The position numbers and the translations under genes were made by a program. From Oceanivirga miroungae (GTDB lineage Bacteria > Fusobacteriota > Fusobacteriia > Fusobacteriales > Leptotrichiaceae): DNA of 64,000 nucleotides. The notes under the pieces are model-generated. The model saw only the letters and a list, made by a program, of their open reading frames with translations, made no database searches and was not told the DNA's origin. The stretch covers positions 434,001 through 498,000 of the forward strand of contig NZ_CABWIB010000001.1 in assembly GCF_902505095.1 (NCBI RefSeq), written 5' to 3'. Below are positions 16,951 to 26,212 of the stretch, in pieces (positions within the stretch are counted from its first letter, which is position 1; each line of letters begins with the position of its first letter).

Positions 16951-18036
16951 ATGGAAGTAATATTAAATAATTTAGGTAAAAAATACGAAGGTAGAGATAA
17001 CTTTACAATTAGAAATATAGATTTAAAAATAGATGACAAAGATTTTTGTGTAATTTTAGGAAGTAGTGGATGTGGTAAATCTACATTACTAAGAATGATA
17101 GCAGGATTAAACTCAATAACTGAAGGTGAACTTATCTTTGGAAATAAGGTTGTAAATAAATTACCAAGTAAGGATAGAGATATAGCTATGGTATTCCAAA
17201 GCTATGCACTTTATCCACATATGACAGTATATGATAATATGGCTTTTAGTTTAGCGATGAGAAAAATTGATAAAAAAATCATACATGAAAGAGTAATGGA
17301 AGCTGCAAAAGTATTAAAAATAGAAGACTATCTATACTCTAAACCATCTGATATATCAGGAGGACAAAGACAAAGGGTAGCTCTAGGACGTGCAATTGTT
17401 AGAAAACCTAAAATATTCTTAATGGACGAACCATTATCAAATTTAGATGCTAAGCTGCGTGAACACATGAGAGTTGAATTAGTAAGAATACATCAAAGCT
17501 TAGAAACAACAACAATATATGTAACACATGACCAAACAGAAGCGATGACAATGGCAACTAAAATAGTATTACTAGATAAAGGTAAAATTCAACAAGTTGG
17601 AAAACCAGAAGAATTCTACAATAGACCAGCTAATATATTTGTTGCTAAATTTATAGGATCTCCTACAATGAACTTAATAGAAGGTGCTGTTGTAGATGGT
17701 CTTTTTGTAAGTAATAGTAAAGAAGTAGAAATTGAAGTACCTGAATATATTTATAGAAATTATGAAGGTAAAAAAATAACAGTGGGAATTAGAAGTGAAA
17801 GATTTAAATCTTCTAAAGAAGAAAAAAATTCATTTGAAGCAAGAGTAGATGTAGTTGAAATGTTAGGTAAAGAAAAAGCCTTATATGTTGTTCTAAAAGA
17901 TAATACTCAAATGATAATAACAGTTCCAGGACACTATGATTATAAAGTGGGAGAATACCACGATTTCACATTTGATTTAGAAGCATTACATTATTTTGAC
18001 GAAGAAGGAAATAGAATAAAAGATATAGTAAAGTAG
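16951..18036 (+). CDS. msmK: Sugar ABC transporter ATPase (MsmK/UgpC/MalK type)
   Basis: 361-residue nucleotide-binding subunit. Walker A GSSGCGKST, Q-loop MVFQSYALYPHMTV, signature ISGGQRQRVALGRAI, Walker B IFLMDEPLSNLD, H-loop VTHDQTEAM, then the regulatory C-terminal domain of the MalK group (about residues 235-361). These ATPases energise CUT1 transporters and often serve several systems. It is directly downstream of malG, with RBS TAGGAGGAAAA. Confidence 0.95.
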   Translation: MEVILNNLGKKYEGRDNFTIRNIDLKIDDKDFCVILGSSGCGKSTLLRMIAGLNSITEGELIFGNKVVNKLPSKDRDIAMVFQSYALYPHMTVYDNMAFSLAMRKIDKKIIHERVMEAAKVLKIEDYLYSKPSDISGGQRQRVALGRAIVRKPKIFLMDEPLSNLDAKLREHMRVELVRIHQSLETTTIYVTHDQTEAMTMATKIVLLDKGKIQQVGKPEEFYNRPANIFVAKFIGSPTMNLIEGAVVDGLFVSNSKEVEIEVPEYIYRNYEGKKITVGIRSERFKSSKEEKNSFEARVDVVEMLGKEKALYVVLKDNTQMIITVPGHYDYKVGEYHDFTFDLEALHYFDEEGNRIKDIVK

Positions 18037-18043
18037 GAGATTT

Positions 18044-19036
18044 ATGAGTGACATAACTATAAATGACGTTGCTAAAAGAGCTGGAGTTAGTAAGGCAACT
18101 GTTTCAAGAGTAATTTCTAACTCTAGTAAAGTATCAAAAAAAACGCGTGAAATAGTAGAGAAAGTTGTGAGCGATTTAAACTATATACCAAATTCAGCTG
18201 CACAAAATTTATCACAAAATAATAGTAGAATAATAGGTATAGTATTAAATTCAGAAGATTTAAATCCACTACTTAATAATACATTTTTTTCTACTGCAAT
18301 AAATGCTATATCAGAATTTTTAATAGAAAATAAGTATTACACTATATATATACACTGTAATAATTCAAAAAAAGAAAAAGAATATATAGATTTCTTGGTA
18401 AAAAGCAGAAGAGTAGATGGTTTAATATTTTTAAGAAACTATGATGATGAAAGCATATTTAATTATTTAGAAGAAATTAGTTTTCCATTTAGTATAATAG
18501 GTAAACCAAATCATGCAGAAAAATATTTATGGGTGGATAATGATAATATAAAATCTGCTTATGATGTAACAAAAAAAATGATAGAACAAAATAGAAAAAA
18601 TTTTATATTTATTGGTGGAAGTATGAAATTAAATGTTACAAAAAATAGATATACAGGATTTATAAATGCTTTAGATGAATATAATATAAAATTTAATAAG
18701 GAATACTTAATTAATGCTAAATTTAATGAAAAAGATGCATATAATAAATTACTTAATATTGTAAAACAAAATAATATTGATGCTATATTTACAACTGATG
18801 ATATATTTGCAATTGCAGCTACTAAAGCAATTGAGTCTATAAATAGAACAGATATAAAAGTTAGCGGATATAATAATTCTTTTTTAAGAAAGTATGTAGA
18901 AAAAGATTTTTTAACTGTTGATATTAATGTTGAGAAATTAGCTATAGAAGCATCTAAATTAGTTTTAAAAAAGGTTAAAAAAGAGAAAATTGAAATAAAT
19001 TATAGTATAGTTAAAAGTAAATTAATAGAAAAATAA
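18044..19036 (+). CDS. LacI-family transcriptional regulator of the maltodextrin operon
   Basis: 330 residues. The LacI helix-turn-helix is at residues 3-25 (TINDVAKRAGVSKATVSRVI) with the hinge NYIPNSAAQNLSQ, followed by a periplasmic-binding-protein-like sensor domain (IIGIVLNSED ... VDGLIFLR ... FIGGSMKLNVTKNRYTGF ... DAIFTTDDIFAIAA). It is last in the cluster, 7 bp after the ATPase gene, so probably co-transcribed. Its likely operator is 12146-12161; autoregulation follows if so. The inducer (maltose or maltodextrin) is inferred from context. Confidence 0.93.
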   Translation: MSDITINDVAKRAGVSKATVSRVISNSSKVSKKTREIVEKVVSDLNYIPNSAAQNLSQNNSRIIGIVLNSEDLNPLLNNTFFSTAINAISEFLIENKYYTIYIHCNNSKKEKEYIDFLVKSRRVDGLIFLRNYDDESIFNYLEEISFPFSIIGKPNHAEKYLWVDNDNIKSAYDVTKKMIEQNRKNFIFIGGSMKLNVTKNRYTGFINALDEYNIKFNKEYLINAKFNEKDAYNKLLNIVKQNNIDAIFTTDDIFAIAATKAIESINRTDIKVSGYNNSFLRKYVEKDFLTVDINVEKLAIEASKLVLKKVKKEKIEINYSIVKSKLIEK

Positions 19037-19133
19037 GACTAACTATTAAAAGTCAATAATAAAATTTAAATAATTATCTTAAAATTTATGCACAACAAAA
19101 ATAACTATACTAATATAGAATTTTTTGAAATAT

Positions 19134-20306
19134 TTATTTTAGTTCTACATAAGGTTCATTCTTTTTTAGAACAGCATAAATAATATGGCACATTTTACGA
19201 GCAACAGCATTAACAGCTACTAAATGATGTTTACCTTCAGAACGTTTTTTATCATAAAACTCTTTGAAAACAGTATCGTTAGTACATGCAATAAATGCAG
19301 CTTGAAATAAGGCTTTTCTTAGGTGTGTTGAGCCACGTTTACTTAAATGTCCATTTGTACCGTTAGATTCTCCTGATTGGGTAACAGTTGAATCTAAACC
19401 AGCATAAGCAACAATTTTCTTATCACTAGAAAATTTGTTAATATCACCTAATTCTGCAAGTATGGTAGCACCTGTTACAGGTCCTATACCAGGAATTGTT
19501 AGAATTGGAGTATTTAGGTCTTTGACTATTGACTCTATTTCAGATTCAAGAAGATCAATTTGTTCTTCAATAACTTTAATTTGTTCAATTAAACATTTAA
19601 TTTGAATAGAGTAAGAATCAAGAGCAAAATTAATACCAAAGGAAGTTTTAGCTGCTTTTTTTAGATTGTTTAATTTTACTTTCGCAGAATTTTTAAGAGT
19701 AACATTTTTCAATACTTTTTTAAAATCGTTTGCTTTAAGTTTTTTAAAGTCTTCTGCAGTATTAAAATTAAGAAGTATTTCTTTAGAAGTTTGTCCAAAA
19801 ATATCACTAAAATGTGATGAATATTCAGGGAATACTTGATCTAAGTTAGCTATAATTTTTCTTTTTAAATCACTTGTTTGCTCAATTAAATAATGTCTAA
19901 ATCTAGTCATATTACGTAGATTTAAGTATTTTTCATCAGCAAGTGAAGTTGTTTCAAAATTGCCGTATCTAATAAAATCAGCAATCATAATAGAATCGAT
20001 AATATCTGTTTTACGTTTTCTGATTTCAGTAGCACGACGCCAACCATCAGTTTGAATAGGGTTAATTACAATAATATTAAAACCTTTTTCTATTAGATAT
20101 GAATATACTGATAGCCAATAATGACCAGTAGCTTCCATACCTACTAGAATATCATTTATTGAATATTTTTCTAATTTTTCAATTAAAGAATCAGTACCTT
20201 TAATAGAATTGGAAAAAGAATGAGCTTTAAAGATTGTATTACCATTATCATCAAGCAATGAAGCAACATGAGTATTTTTAGCAATATCAATACCTAAATA
20301 AAACAT
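19134..20306 (-). CDS. IS110-family DEDD transposase
   Basis: 390 residues from ATG 20306 (RBS TAGGTGATTTT). An upstream in-frame start 15 bp earlier would put that RBS inside the gene. The N-terminal RuvC-like DEDD domain shows LGIDIAKNTH (Asp), GMEATGHYW (Glu) and RKTDIIDSIMIADF (two Asp). The C-terminal Transposase_20 domain has ILTIPGIGPVTGATILAELGD, YAGLDSTVTQSGES (the family's conserved Ser) and RGSTHLRKALFQAA. It looks intact. Characterised family members act with a bridge RNA encoded in the element's non-coding end. Confidence 0.96.
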   Translation of the reverse strand: MFYLGIDIAKNTHVASLLDDNGNTIFKAHSFSNSIKGTDSLIEKLEKYSINDILVGMEATGHYWLSVYSYLIEKGFNIIVINPIQTDGWRRATEIRKRKTDIIDSIMIADFIRYGNFETTSLADEKYLNLRNMTRFRHYLIEQTSDLKRKIIANLDQVFPEYSSHFSDIFGQTSKEILLNFNTAEDFKKLKANDFKKVLKNVTLKNSAKVKLNNLKKAAKTSFGINFALDSYSIQIKCLIEQIKVIEEQIDLLESEIESIVKDLNTPILTIPGIGPVTGATILAELGDINKFSSDKKIVAYAGLDSTVTQSGESNGTNGHLSKRGSTHLRKALFQAAFIACTNDTVFKEFYDKKRSEGKHHLVAVNAVARKMCHIIYAVLKKNEPYVELK

Positions 20307-20321
20307 AAAATCACCTACCAT

Positions 20322-20510
20322 TAATATATTTATAGATAGAAGTCCTCAAAGGCTGATAAAAGTCACTACCTTGTTCTAAATGCGAAGTACACTAATATGT
20401 CAACATCTAACTAATTCGTAAACACTTTATCAGAAGAGGCATCACTCTTAATAAACGAAGTCAAGCTACAAGGAGTAAACGATGTCACTCTATCTAATTA
20501 AGTATATTAT
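20322..20510 (-). ncRNA. Candidate bridge-RNA region of the IS110 element
   Basis: About 190 bp of non-coding sequence directly 5' of the transposase. That is the place where IS110-group elements such as IS621 encode the bridge RNA that pairs with target and donor DNA. Two similar 14-mers, AATAAACGAAGTCA (20450-20463) and AGTAAACGATGTCA (20474-20487), sit 10 bp apart. The strand and limits are inferred from the family; I did not fold it. Confidence 0.45.
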
Positions 20511-20563
20511 ATATATAAAACAATATATAAACAATATTATATAAATAAAATTTAACATATAGA

Positions 20564-20581
20564 TTATCTAATTTTAGATAA
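20564..20581 (+). promoter_or_regulatory. Palindrome upstream of the second binding-protein gene
   Basis: TTATCTAATTTTAGATAA: perfect 8-bp arms with a TT centre, about 23 bp before ATG 20605. It could be an operator, but unlike 12146-12161 it lacks the central CG of LacI sites. In so AT-rich a region chance is possible. Confidence 0.35.
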
Positions 20582-20604
20582 CTATATTATACAAGGAGAA
20601 AATT

Positions 20605-21864
20605 ATGAAAAAAATTTTAATGTTATTAGCACTTCCATTTTTTATAGCATGTGGGGCAAAAGAAGAATCTTTAGAATTAACAGTTCAAGCTGATCCAAGT
20701 TGGGTACAATATTATCAAAATGCTGCTCAAAAAGTTATGGATGCAAATCCAGGAACTAAAATTAGTATTGTTGAAATAGGAGCTTTTGATTTATTACAAA
20801 AGGTTACTGAAACAGATATAACAAATCCAGATGTAACTGATTTATTTTCATATCCATTAGATAAATTAACAGTATTAAGTGGTAAGGAAGCATTAGCTAG
20901 TTTTGATGCAAAGAAACTAGCAGAAAAAATCGGAGGATTTGATGATTATGATAATGGATTAGGTGGAAAACTTGTAATAAATGGAAATTACCTAGGATTT
21001 CCTACAAATATTGAAACATTAGTAACTTTCTATAATAAAAAGAATGCAGAAATTAATAATGTTGATTTAACAAAAAAACAAGAAGTAATACAAAAAGATA
21101 TAAATACAATAACTCTTCCAATATTTAATGCGTGGTATGCAATTGCTCTTTTAAATAGTGCTGATATAGATTTATTAACTAAAAAAGATGGTAAATTCTA
21201 TTCAGATATGACAAAAGATTTTGATAAATTAACAAAAAAAGAAAAAGATGTAATTTCAACCCTATATGAATATTGGAAAAAAGCAACAGAACAAAAAGCA
21301 ACACTATTTGATGTGGATGCAACTTGGGGATATATAGATGAACAATTTAAAAATGGAAATAAAGGTGTATTTAGAATTGATGGACCTTGGGCAGTACCAA
21401 GTTTAGTAGGATTAACTGATGATTTAGATGTATTACCAATAGGTATAATTACTGTAAAAGGAGTACCTATTAGACACTGGAAAAGTGGTTGGGCTATTGG
21501 TATAAATGCTAGAATTGAAGAAAATAATAAAAAAATGCAACTAGCAGAGCAATTTATAGCTGAAATTTTAAATCCCAAAACAGCAGATATTTACTTTAAA
21601 CAAACAGGTAAAATAATGCCAAATGTAAGTAAAGAAGAATTTGATAAATTAGATTTAAAAGATATGGATAAAAAAGTTATAGCAGCTGTAATAGATTCAT
21701 ATAAAACTGCTGCTGATGTTCCAACTGAAAAAGAATGGTCAAGAGTATGGGAAACTTGGCAACATGCAATATTATCTTGGGATATATCAAAACCTAAAAA
21801 TGTTAAAGAAGCATATAAAGAAATAAAAGCTTCATTTGATGCAATGATGTCAAATATGGAGTAA
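20605..21864 (+). CDS. Second maltodextrin-type solute-binding lipoprotein
   Basis: 419 residues. A short signal peptide with lipobox FIAC (Cys16). It closely parallels the protein at 12178 along its full length (VQADPSWVQYYQNAAQKVM, LGFPTNIETLVTF, DVDATWGYIDEQF, FRIDGPWAVPSL, HWKSGWAIGINARIEE), so it is a paralogue that probably delivers to the same MalFG-MsmK complex. RBS AAGGAGAAAA. It is followed 13 bp later by the GH13 gene with no terminator between. The IS110 element now separates it from the transporter genes. Confidence 0.92.
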   Translation: MKKILMLLALPFFIACGAKEESLELTVQADPSWVQYYQNAAQKVMDANPGTKISIVEIGAFDLLQKVTETDITNPDVTDLFSYPLDKLTVLSGKEALASFDAKKLAEKIGGFDDYDNGLGGKLVINGNYLGFPTNIETLVTFYNKKNAEINNVDLTKKQEVIQKDINTITLPIFNAWYAIALLNSADIDLLTKKDGKFYSDMTKDFDKLTKKEKDVISTLYEYWKKATEQKATLFDVDATWGYIDEQFKNGNKGVFRIDGPWAVPSLVGLTDDLDVLPIGIITVKGVPIRHWKSGWAIGINARIEENNKKMQLAEQFIAEILNPKTADIYFKQTGKIMPNVSKEEFDKLDLKDMDKKVIAAVIDSYKTAADVPTEKEWSRVWETWQHAILSWDISKPKNVKEAYKEIKASFDAMMSNME

Positions 21865-21877
21865 TTAGGGGGGAATA

Positions 21878-23566
21878 ATGTTACATAAATTAGCTGTCTA
21901 TCACAAATCAGAATCAATATACTCATTCCCTATTTCTGAAAATGAAGTAGTAATAAGATTAAGAATGGCTAAAGAAGATAAAGACTTAGATGTTAAAATA
22001 GTATATAACGATAATAGATACAAGTTTTATGAAACAAGATATGAAAAAAACATGCAGGTTAAATACATAGATGATTTGTTTTCTTACTTTGAAGTAAAAT
22101 TAAAATTAGAAGATAAAAGACTAGGATATATTTTTAAAATTAATGATGGTAAAAATACTTACTATTATCATGAAAATGGTATAACAAAAGATTATGACTA
22201 TAACTATGCTTATTATAACTTTTTCCAAATACCATATATAAATAAAGAAGATATAGTAAAAGAAGTTAAATTTATGAAAAATTCAGTTTTCTATCAAATA
22301 TTTGTTGAAAGATTTAATAGAGCTAATTATGAAAAAGACGATAGCTATATAGATAAAAAATGGGGAGAATTACCAACACCTACAAGTTTTTCAGGAGGGG
22401 ATTTAAAAGGGATTACTAAAAAACTAGGATATTTAAAAGATTTAGGAATAAATGCAATATATCTAACTCCGATTTTTAAAGCAAATAGTAATCATAAATA
22501 TGACACATTAGACTATTTTGAAATAGATCCACATTTTGGTACAAAAAAAGATTTAAAGGAATTGGTAGATACTGCTCATAGTTTAGGAATAAAAATAGTA
22601 TTAGATGCTGTGTTTAATCATATTAGTAGTAGTCACAAGTTTTTCTTGGATGTAATAGAAAATGGAAAAAATTCAAAATATTATGATTGGTTTTTAATAA
22701 AAGATGATTATGTAGATTTAGATAAAATGAACTATGAAGTTTTTGCTGATGTAGCATATATGCCTAAATTAAATATTAAAAATGAAGAAGTTAAAAAATA
22801 TCTAATAGAAATTTCAAAACATTACTTAAAAGAATATGATATTGATGGTTGGAGATTAGATGTAGCAGACGAATTATCACATACTTTCTGGCAAGAATTT
22901 AATAGGGAATTAAAAGCTATTAAAAAAGATTTTGTGATAATAGGAGAAGACTGGCATGACTCACAAGCCTTTTTAAGAGGAAATGAGTGGGATAGCATAA
23001 TGAACTATGGACTAACTAAAATATTTTTAGATTACTTTGCTATGGGAAAAATTAGTATAAAAGATGTAGCAAATAGACTTAATTCATTAATAGTTAGAAA
23101 TATAGATCAAATAAATACAATGAATTTAAATTTATTAGATTCACACGACACACCAAGACTTATGACACTTGTTAAAAAAGAAAAAAATACATTCTTATCA
23201 AGTCTGGCTATGTTATTTACATATATAGGAACACCTTGTATATACTATGGAACAGAAATAGGTTTAGAGGGAAATGGTGATCCTGATTGTAGAAGAACAT
23301 TTGAATGGGATTTTAATAAAATAGATATTAACTTACATAATACAGTTAAAAAGTTAATTGAAATTAGAAAACTAGATGTATTTAAAAATACAAATATATC
23401 AATATATGAAGAAGATAAGAAGCTATATATTAAAAGATATGACGATAAAAATGAATTAACTTTAATTATAGCTAAAGACTTAAACTACGATGAGAGTGAC
23501 ATTATACTAAGTTCAAAAGATTATGATAACAAAAAAGGAATAAACTTTGTAATTAAGTATCAATAA
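21878..23566 (+). CDS. GH13 alpha-glucan hydrolase (neopullulanase/cyclomaltodextrinase-like)
   Basis: 562 residues, no signal peptide, so cytoplasmic. An N-terminal beta-rich domain (about 1-130) precedes the (beta/alpha)8 barrel beginning SVFYQIFVERF. GH13 regions: DAVFNH (243-248), GWRLDVADE with nucleophile Asp328, IIGEDW with acid/base Glu357, and LDSHDTPRL with Asp424. The layout fits the GH13 neopullulanase/maltogenic amylase group acting on imported maltodextrins or cyclodextrins; the exact product is not predictable. RBS TTAGGGGGGAATA. It ends at the terminator 23584-23613. Confidence 0.92.
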   Translation: MLHKLAVYHKSESIYSFPISENEVVIRLRMAKEDKDLDVKIVYNDNRYKFYETRYEKNMQVKYIDDLFSYFEVKLKLEDKRLGYIFKINDGKNTYYYHENGITKDYDYNYAYYNFFQIPYINKEDIVKEVKFMKNSVFYQIFVERFNRANYEKDDSYIDKKWGELPTPTSFSGGDLKGITKKLGYLKDLGINAIYLTPIFKANSNHKYDTLDYFEIDPHFGTKKDLKELVDTAHSLGIKIVLDAVFNHISSSHKFFLDVIENGKNSKYYDWFLIKDDYVDLDKMNYEVFADVAYMPKLNIKNEEVKKYLIEISKHYLKEYDIDGWRLDVADELSHTFWQEFNRELKAIKKDFVIIGEDWHDSQAFLRGNEWDSIMNYGLTKIFLDYFAMGKISIKDVANRLNSLIVRNIDQINTMNLNLLDSHDTPRLMTLVKKEKNTFLSSLAMLFTYIGTPCIYYGTEIGLEGNGDPDCRRTFEWDFNKIDINLHNTVKKLIEIRKLDVFKNTNISIYEEDKKLYIKRYDDKNELTLIIAKDLNYDESDIILSSKDYDNKKGINFVIKYQ

Positions 23567-23583
23567 GGAAATTAAAGATCAAT

Positions 23584-23613
23584 ACCTCCATTTGTGCGAT
23601 ATGGAGGTTTTTA
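23584..23613 (+). terminator. Terminator after the GH13 gene
   Basis: ACCTCCAT (23584-23591) / ATGGAGGT (23601-23608), 9-nt loop, then TTTTA. Confidence 0.85.
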
Positions 23614-23636
23614 TAATAGTAAAAAAATTTTTTTCA

Positions 23637-23645
23637 TGATATAAT
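23637..23645 (+). promoter_or_regulatory. Extended -10 promoter of the SulP gene
   Basis: TGA-TATAAT (TG 23637-23638, hexamer 23640-23645), 36 bp before ATG 23682. No -35 is recognisable. Confidence 0.55.
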
Positions 23646-23681
23646 CGAGAAAAATTAGAGAAAAAAAGGAATGAGTAATAG

Positions 23682-25319
23682 ATGAAAATATTTTATCCAA
23701 AACTGATAACAACAATGAAAACATACACTAAAGAGCAATTTATTAAAGATTTAATTGCAGGATTTATTGTATCAATAATAGCTTTGCCTTTATCAATAGC
23801 ACTTGCTATAGCCTCTGGAGTTAGTCCAGAAAAAGGGCTATATACAGCAATTATTGCAGGTTTTTTCATATCATTACTAGGTGGTAGTAGAGTACAAATA
23901 GGTGGACCTACAGGGGCTTTTATGATAATAGTTTATGGTATTGTATCAAAATATGGAGTAGATGGTATTATTGTAGCAACCTTTATAGCAGGTATACTCA
24001 TAATTTTAATGGGACTATTTAAGCTTGGAAGTGTAATAAAATATATACCATATCCAGTAACATCCGGCTTTACTACAGGAATAGCTGTCACAATTTTTGT
24101 ATCTCAAATAAAGGACTTTTTAGGGCTTAGAATAGATGCTAAAATGCCAGCAGAGTTTGTGGAAAAAATAAAAGTCCTATTTGAATATATATATACTTTT
24201 AATAGATATTCAATATTAATAGGGATTTTATCTTTACTTATCCTATTTTACTGGCCAAGGGTAAATAAAAAAGTGCCGGCAGCTTTAATAGTTTTAATAA
24301 TATCGTCAGCTATAACATATATATTTAAACTCGATATAGCTACAATAGGAACAAGTTTTTCTAATTTGAATGCAAGTTTTCCACTTCCTAAAATACCCAA
24401 TATTAATTTTGATATAATAAGTAAAATGTTTATGCCAGCAGTAGCTATTGCAATACTAGGTTCTATTGAATCTTTATTATCTGCAGTAGTAGCAGACGGT
24501 ATGATACAAGCAAAACATAGATCTAATACAGAGTTAATAGCACAAGGTATTGCTAATATATTTAGTTCAATATTTGGAGGTATTCCAGCAACAGGAGCAA
24601 TAGCTAGAACAGTTGCTAATATAAATAACGGAGCAAGAACACCAGTAGCTGGTATTATGCACGCCATATTTTTATTAGTTATTGTCCTTATATTCTTCCC
24701 ACTGGCAAAACTAATTCCATTATCAGCTCTATCAGCAATACTAATGATGGTAGCTATAAATATGGGAGAATGGAAAGAATTAAAAGAAATAAAAAAATCC
24801 CCTAAAAGTGATGCCTTTGTACTTGTGACAGTATTTATTTTAACAGTAGTATTTGATTTAATAATTGCAATAGAAATAGGAATGATATTAGCCTCATTTT
24901 TATTTATGAAAAGAATGGCTGATTTAACAGATATAAAGATAAGTAGTTTAGACTATAGCGAAGAATATGTAGAGAATAAAAATAAGGTAGATAATATTGA
25001 TTTTAGAAAAACTGGAGTTTATGTATATGAAATAAATGGACCATTTTTCTTTGGAGCAAGTTATAAGTTTGTGGAAACTATATATAATATAAATAGCGAT
25101 ACAAAAGCAATAATAATAAAAATGACTAATGTAAATAGTGTAGATTCTACAGCAATATCTGCTATTAAAAGAATGATTACAATATGTAATGAGAAACAAA
25201 TAAAGTTAGTTTTTTGTGAGTTAAATTCTCAAGTTAAAAATACCTTTGATAAAACAGGACTTAGTTTAGAAAAAGTATATGATAGTTTTATAGAAGCTAA
25301 AAAGAGTATAGACTTTTAA
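23682..25319 (+). CDS. SulP-family anion transporter with STAS domain
   Basis: 545-residue inner-membrane transporter (SLC26/SulP). About 12-14 hydrophobic segments. The family motif FIVSIIALPLSIALAIASGVSPEKGLYTAI lies near residues 29-58, with SRVQIGGPTGAFM and TGAIARTVANINNGARTPVAGIMHA further in. A cytoplasmic STAS domain follows (about 440-545), with KTGVYVYEINGPFFFGASYKF and the VNSVDSTAISAI loop. Relatives carry sulfate, bicarbonate or dicarboxylates; the substrate cannot be told here and the neighbours do not help. It is a single-gene unit with its own terminator. Confidence 0.93.
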   Translation: MKIFYPKLITTMKTYTKEQFIKDLIAGFIVSIIALPLSIALAIASGVSPEKGLYTAIIAGFFISLLGGSRVQIGGPTGAFMIIVYGIVSKYGVDGIIVATFIAGILIILMGLFKLGSVIKYIPYPVTSGFTTGIAVTIFVSQIKDFLGLRIDAKMPAEFVEKIKVLFEYIYTFNRYSILIGILSLLILFYWPRVNKKVPAALIVLIISSAITYIFKLDIATIGTSFSNLNASFPLPKIPNINFDIISKMFMPAVAIAILGSIESLLSAVVADGMIQAKHRSNTELIAQGIANIFSSIFGGIPATGAIARTVANINNGARTPVAGIMHAIFLLVIVLIFFPLAKLIPLSALSAILMMVAINMGEWKELKEIKKSPKSDAFVLVTVFILTVVFDLIIAIEIGMILASFLFMKRMADLTDIKISSLDYSEEYVENKNKVDNIDFRKTGVYVYEINGPFFFGASYKFVETIYNINSDTKAIIIKMTNVNSVDSTAISAIKRMITICNEKQIKLVFCELNSQVKNTFDKTGLSLEKVYDSFIEAKKSIDF

Positions 25320-25334
25320 AGTTTATACTCTTTT
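25302..25334 (+). terminator. Terminator of the SulP gene
   Basis: AAGAGTATAGAC (25302-25313) / GTTTATACTCTT (25321-25332), one G-U pair, loop TTTTAAA, then TT. It overlaps the stop codon. Confidence 0.8.
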
Positions 25335-25403
25335 CATATAAGGTAACAAAAATTGAAATAAGTCAAAAAAATATAGGATATGTGTTGAATATTAAATAAA
25401 TTT

Positions 25404-25433
25404 TTGACATAAAATAGATATAAGATATATAAT
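25404..25433 (+). promoter_or_regulatory. Predicted promoter of the suf operon
   Basis: TTGACA (25404-25409), 18-bp spacer, TATAAT (25428-25433): both boxes are perfect. No iron- or IscR-type operator is recognised. Confidence 0.8.
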
Positions 25434-25468
25434 GTATGTATAGAAATTAATAAAAAGAGGTAGGTAAA

Positions 25469-26203
25469 ATGGAATTACTAAAAATAAAAAATCTTCACGC
25501 AGGCGTTGAAGAAAAAGAAATATTAAAAGGTATTGATTTAGAAATAAATAAAGGTGAAATCCATGTAATAATGGGGCCTAATGGTGCAGGTAAATCAACA
25601 TTAGCTTCAGTATTAGTAGGGCATCCTAATTATGAAGTTACAAGTGGTGAAGCTTTACTTGAAGGAGAGGATATACTTGAATTAAGCGTTGATAAAAGAG
25701 CAAGAGCAGGGATATTTTTATCATTTCAATATCCAGAAGAAATACCTGGTTTAACACTAGAGGATTTTCTAAGATCTGCAAAAGAAGCAGTAAGTGGAGA
25801 AAAACAATATTTTACAAGATTTCATAAATATTTAGTAAAAACAATGGAAAAATTAAATATAGATCCAAGCTACTGTGATAGACACTTAAATGTAGGATAT
25901 TCTGGTGGAGAAAAGAAAAAAAATGAAATATTACAAATGGCAGTATTAGAACCAAAACTTGCAATACTAGATGAAACTGATAGTGGATTAGATAGAGATG
26001 CAACAAAAATCGTATTTGAGGGATTAAGAAGTCTTAAAAATGAAAATTCATCTATGCTAATTATTACACACTATGATAAAGTTTTAGAATACTTAAAACC
26101 AGATTTTGTTCATATTTTAGTAAATGGTAAAATAGTTAAAACTGGTGGAATGGAGCTAATTAAATACATAGAAGAAAACGGATTTGAAAGTTTTAAAAAA
26201 TAA
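25469..26203 (+). CDS. sufC: Fe-S cluster assembly ATPase SufC
   Basis: 244-residue ABC-type ATPase of the SufBCD scaffold, which builds Fe-S clusters. Walker A GPNGAGKST, the SufC-specific LSFQYPEEIPGL Q-loop region, signature YSGGEKKKNEILQM, Walker B LAILDETDSGLD and H-loop IITHYDKVL. RBS AAAGAGGTAGG. It is first of five tightly packed genes (sufCBDSU), a SUF layout shared with Gram-positive anaerobes except for gene order. Confidence 0.98.
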   Translation: MELLKIKNLHAGVEEKEILKGIDLEINKGEIHVIMGPNGAGKSTLASVLVGHPNYEVTSGEALLEGEDILELSVDKRARAGIFLSFQYPEEIPGLTLEDFLRSAKEAVSGEKQYFTRFHKYLVKTMEKLNIDPSYCDRHLNVGYSGGEKKKNEILQMAVLEPKLAILDETDSGLDRDATKIVFEGLRSLKNENSSMLIITHYDKVLEYLKPDFVHILVNGKIVKTGGMELIKYIEENGFESFKK

Positions 26204-26212
26204 GGGGAAAAA

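Larger units (their letters stand above)
19040..20520 (-). mobile_element. IS110-family insertion sequence (approximate limits)
   Basis: Element between the lacI gene and the second binding-protein gene, made of an IS110-type transposase and a roughly 200-bp non-coding stretch upstream of it. As expected for IS110, no terminal inverted repeats or target duplication can be recognised, so both limits are estimates. It separates the two halves of the maltodextrin island. The non-coding segment 20322-20510 has less extreme base composition than the flanks. Confidence 0.8.

Noticed and set aside
20614-20652. The malE-like gene after the IS as a simple duplicate of the first
   Set aside because: The proteins differ throughout and in signal peptide length, so this is an old paralogue rather than a recent duplication or assembly repeat.
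24248-24667. Long minus-strand open frame inside the SulP gene
   Set aside because: Low-complexity hydrophobic mirror of a membrane-protein gene with no RBS; the plus-strand SulP motifs are unambiguous.
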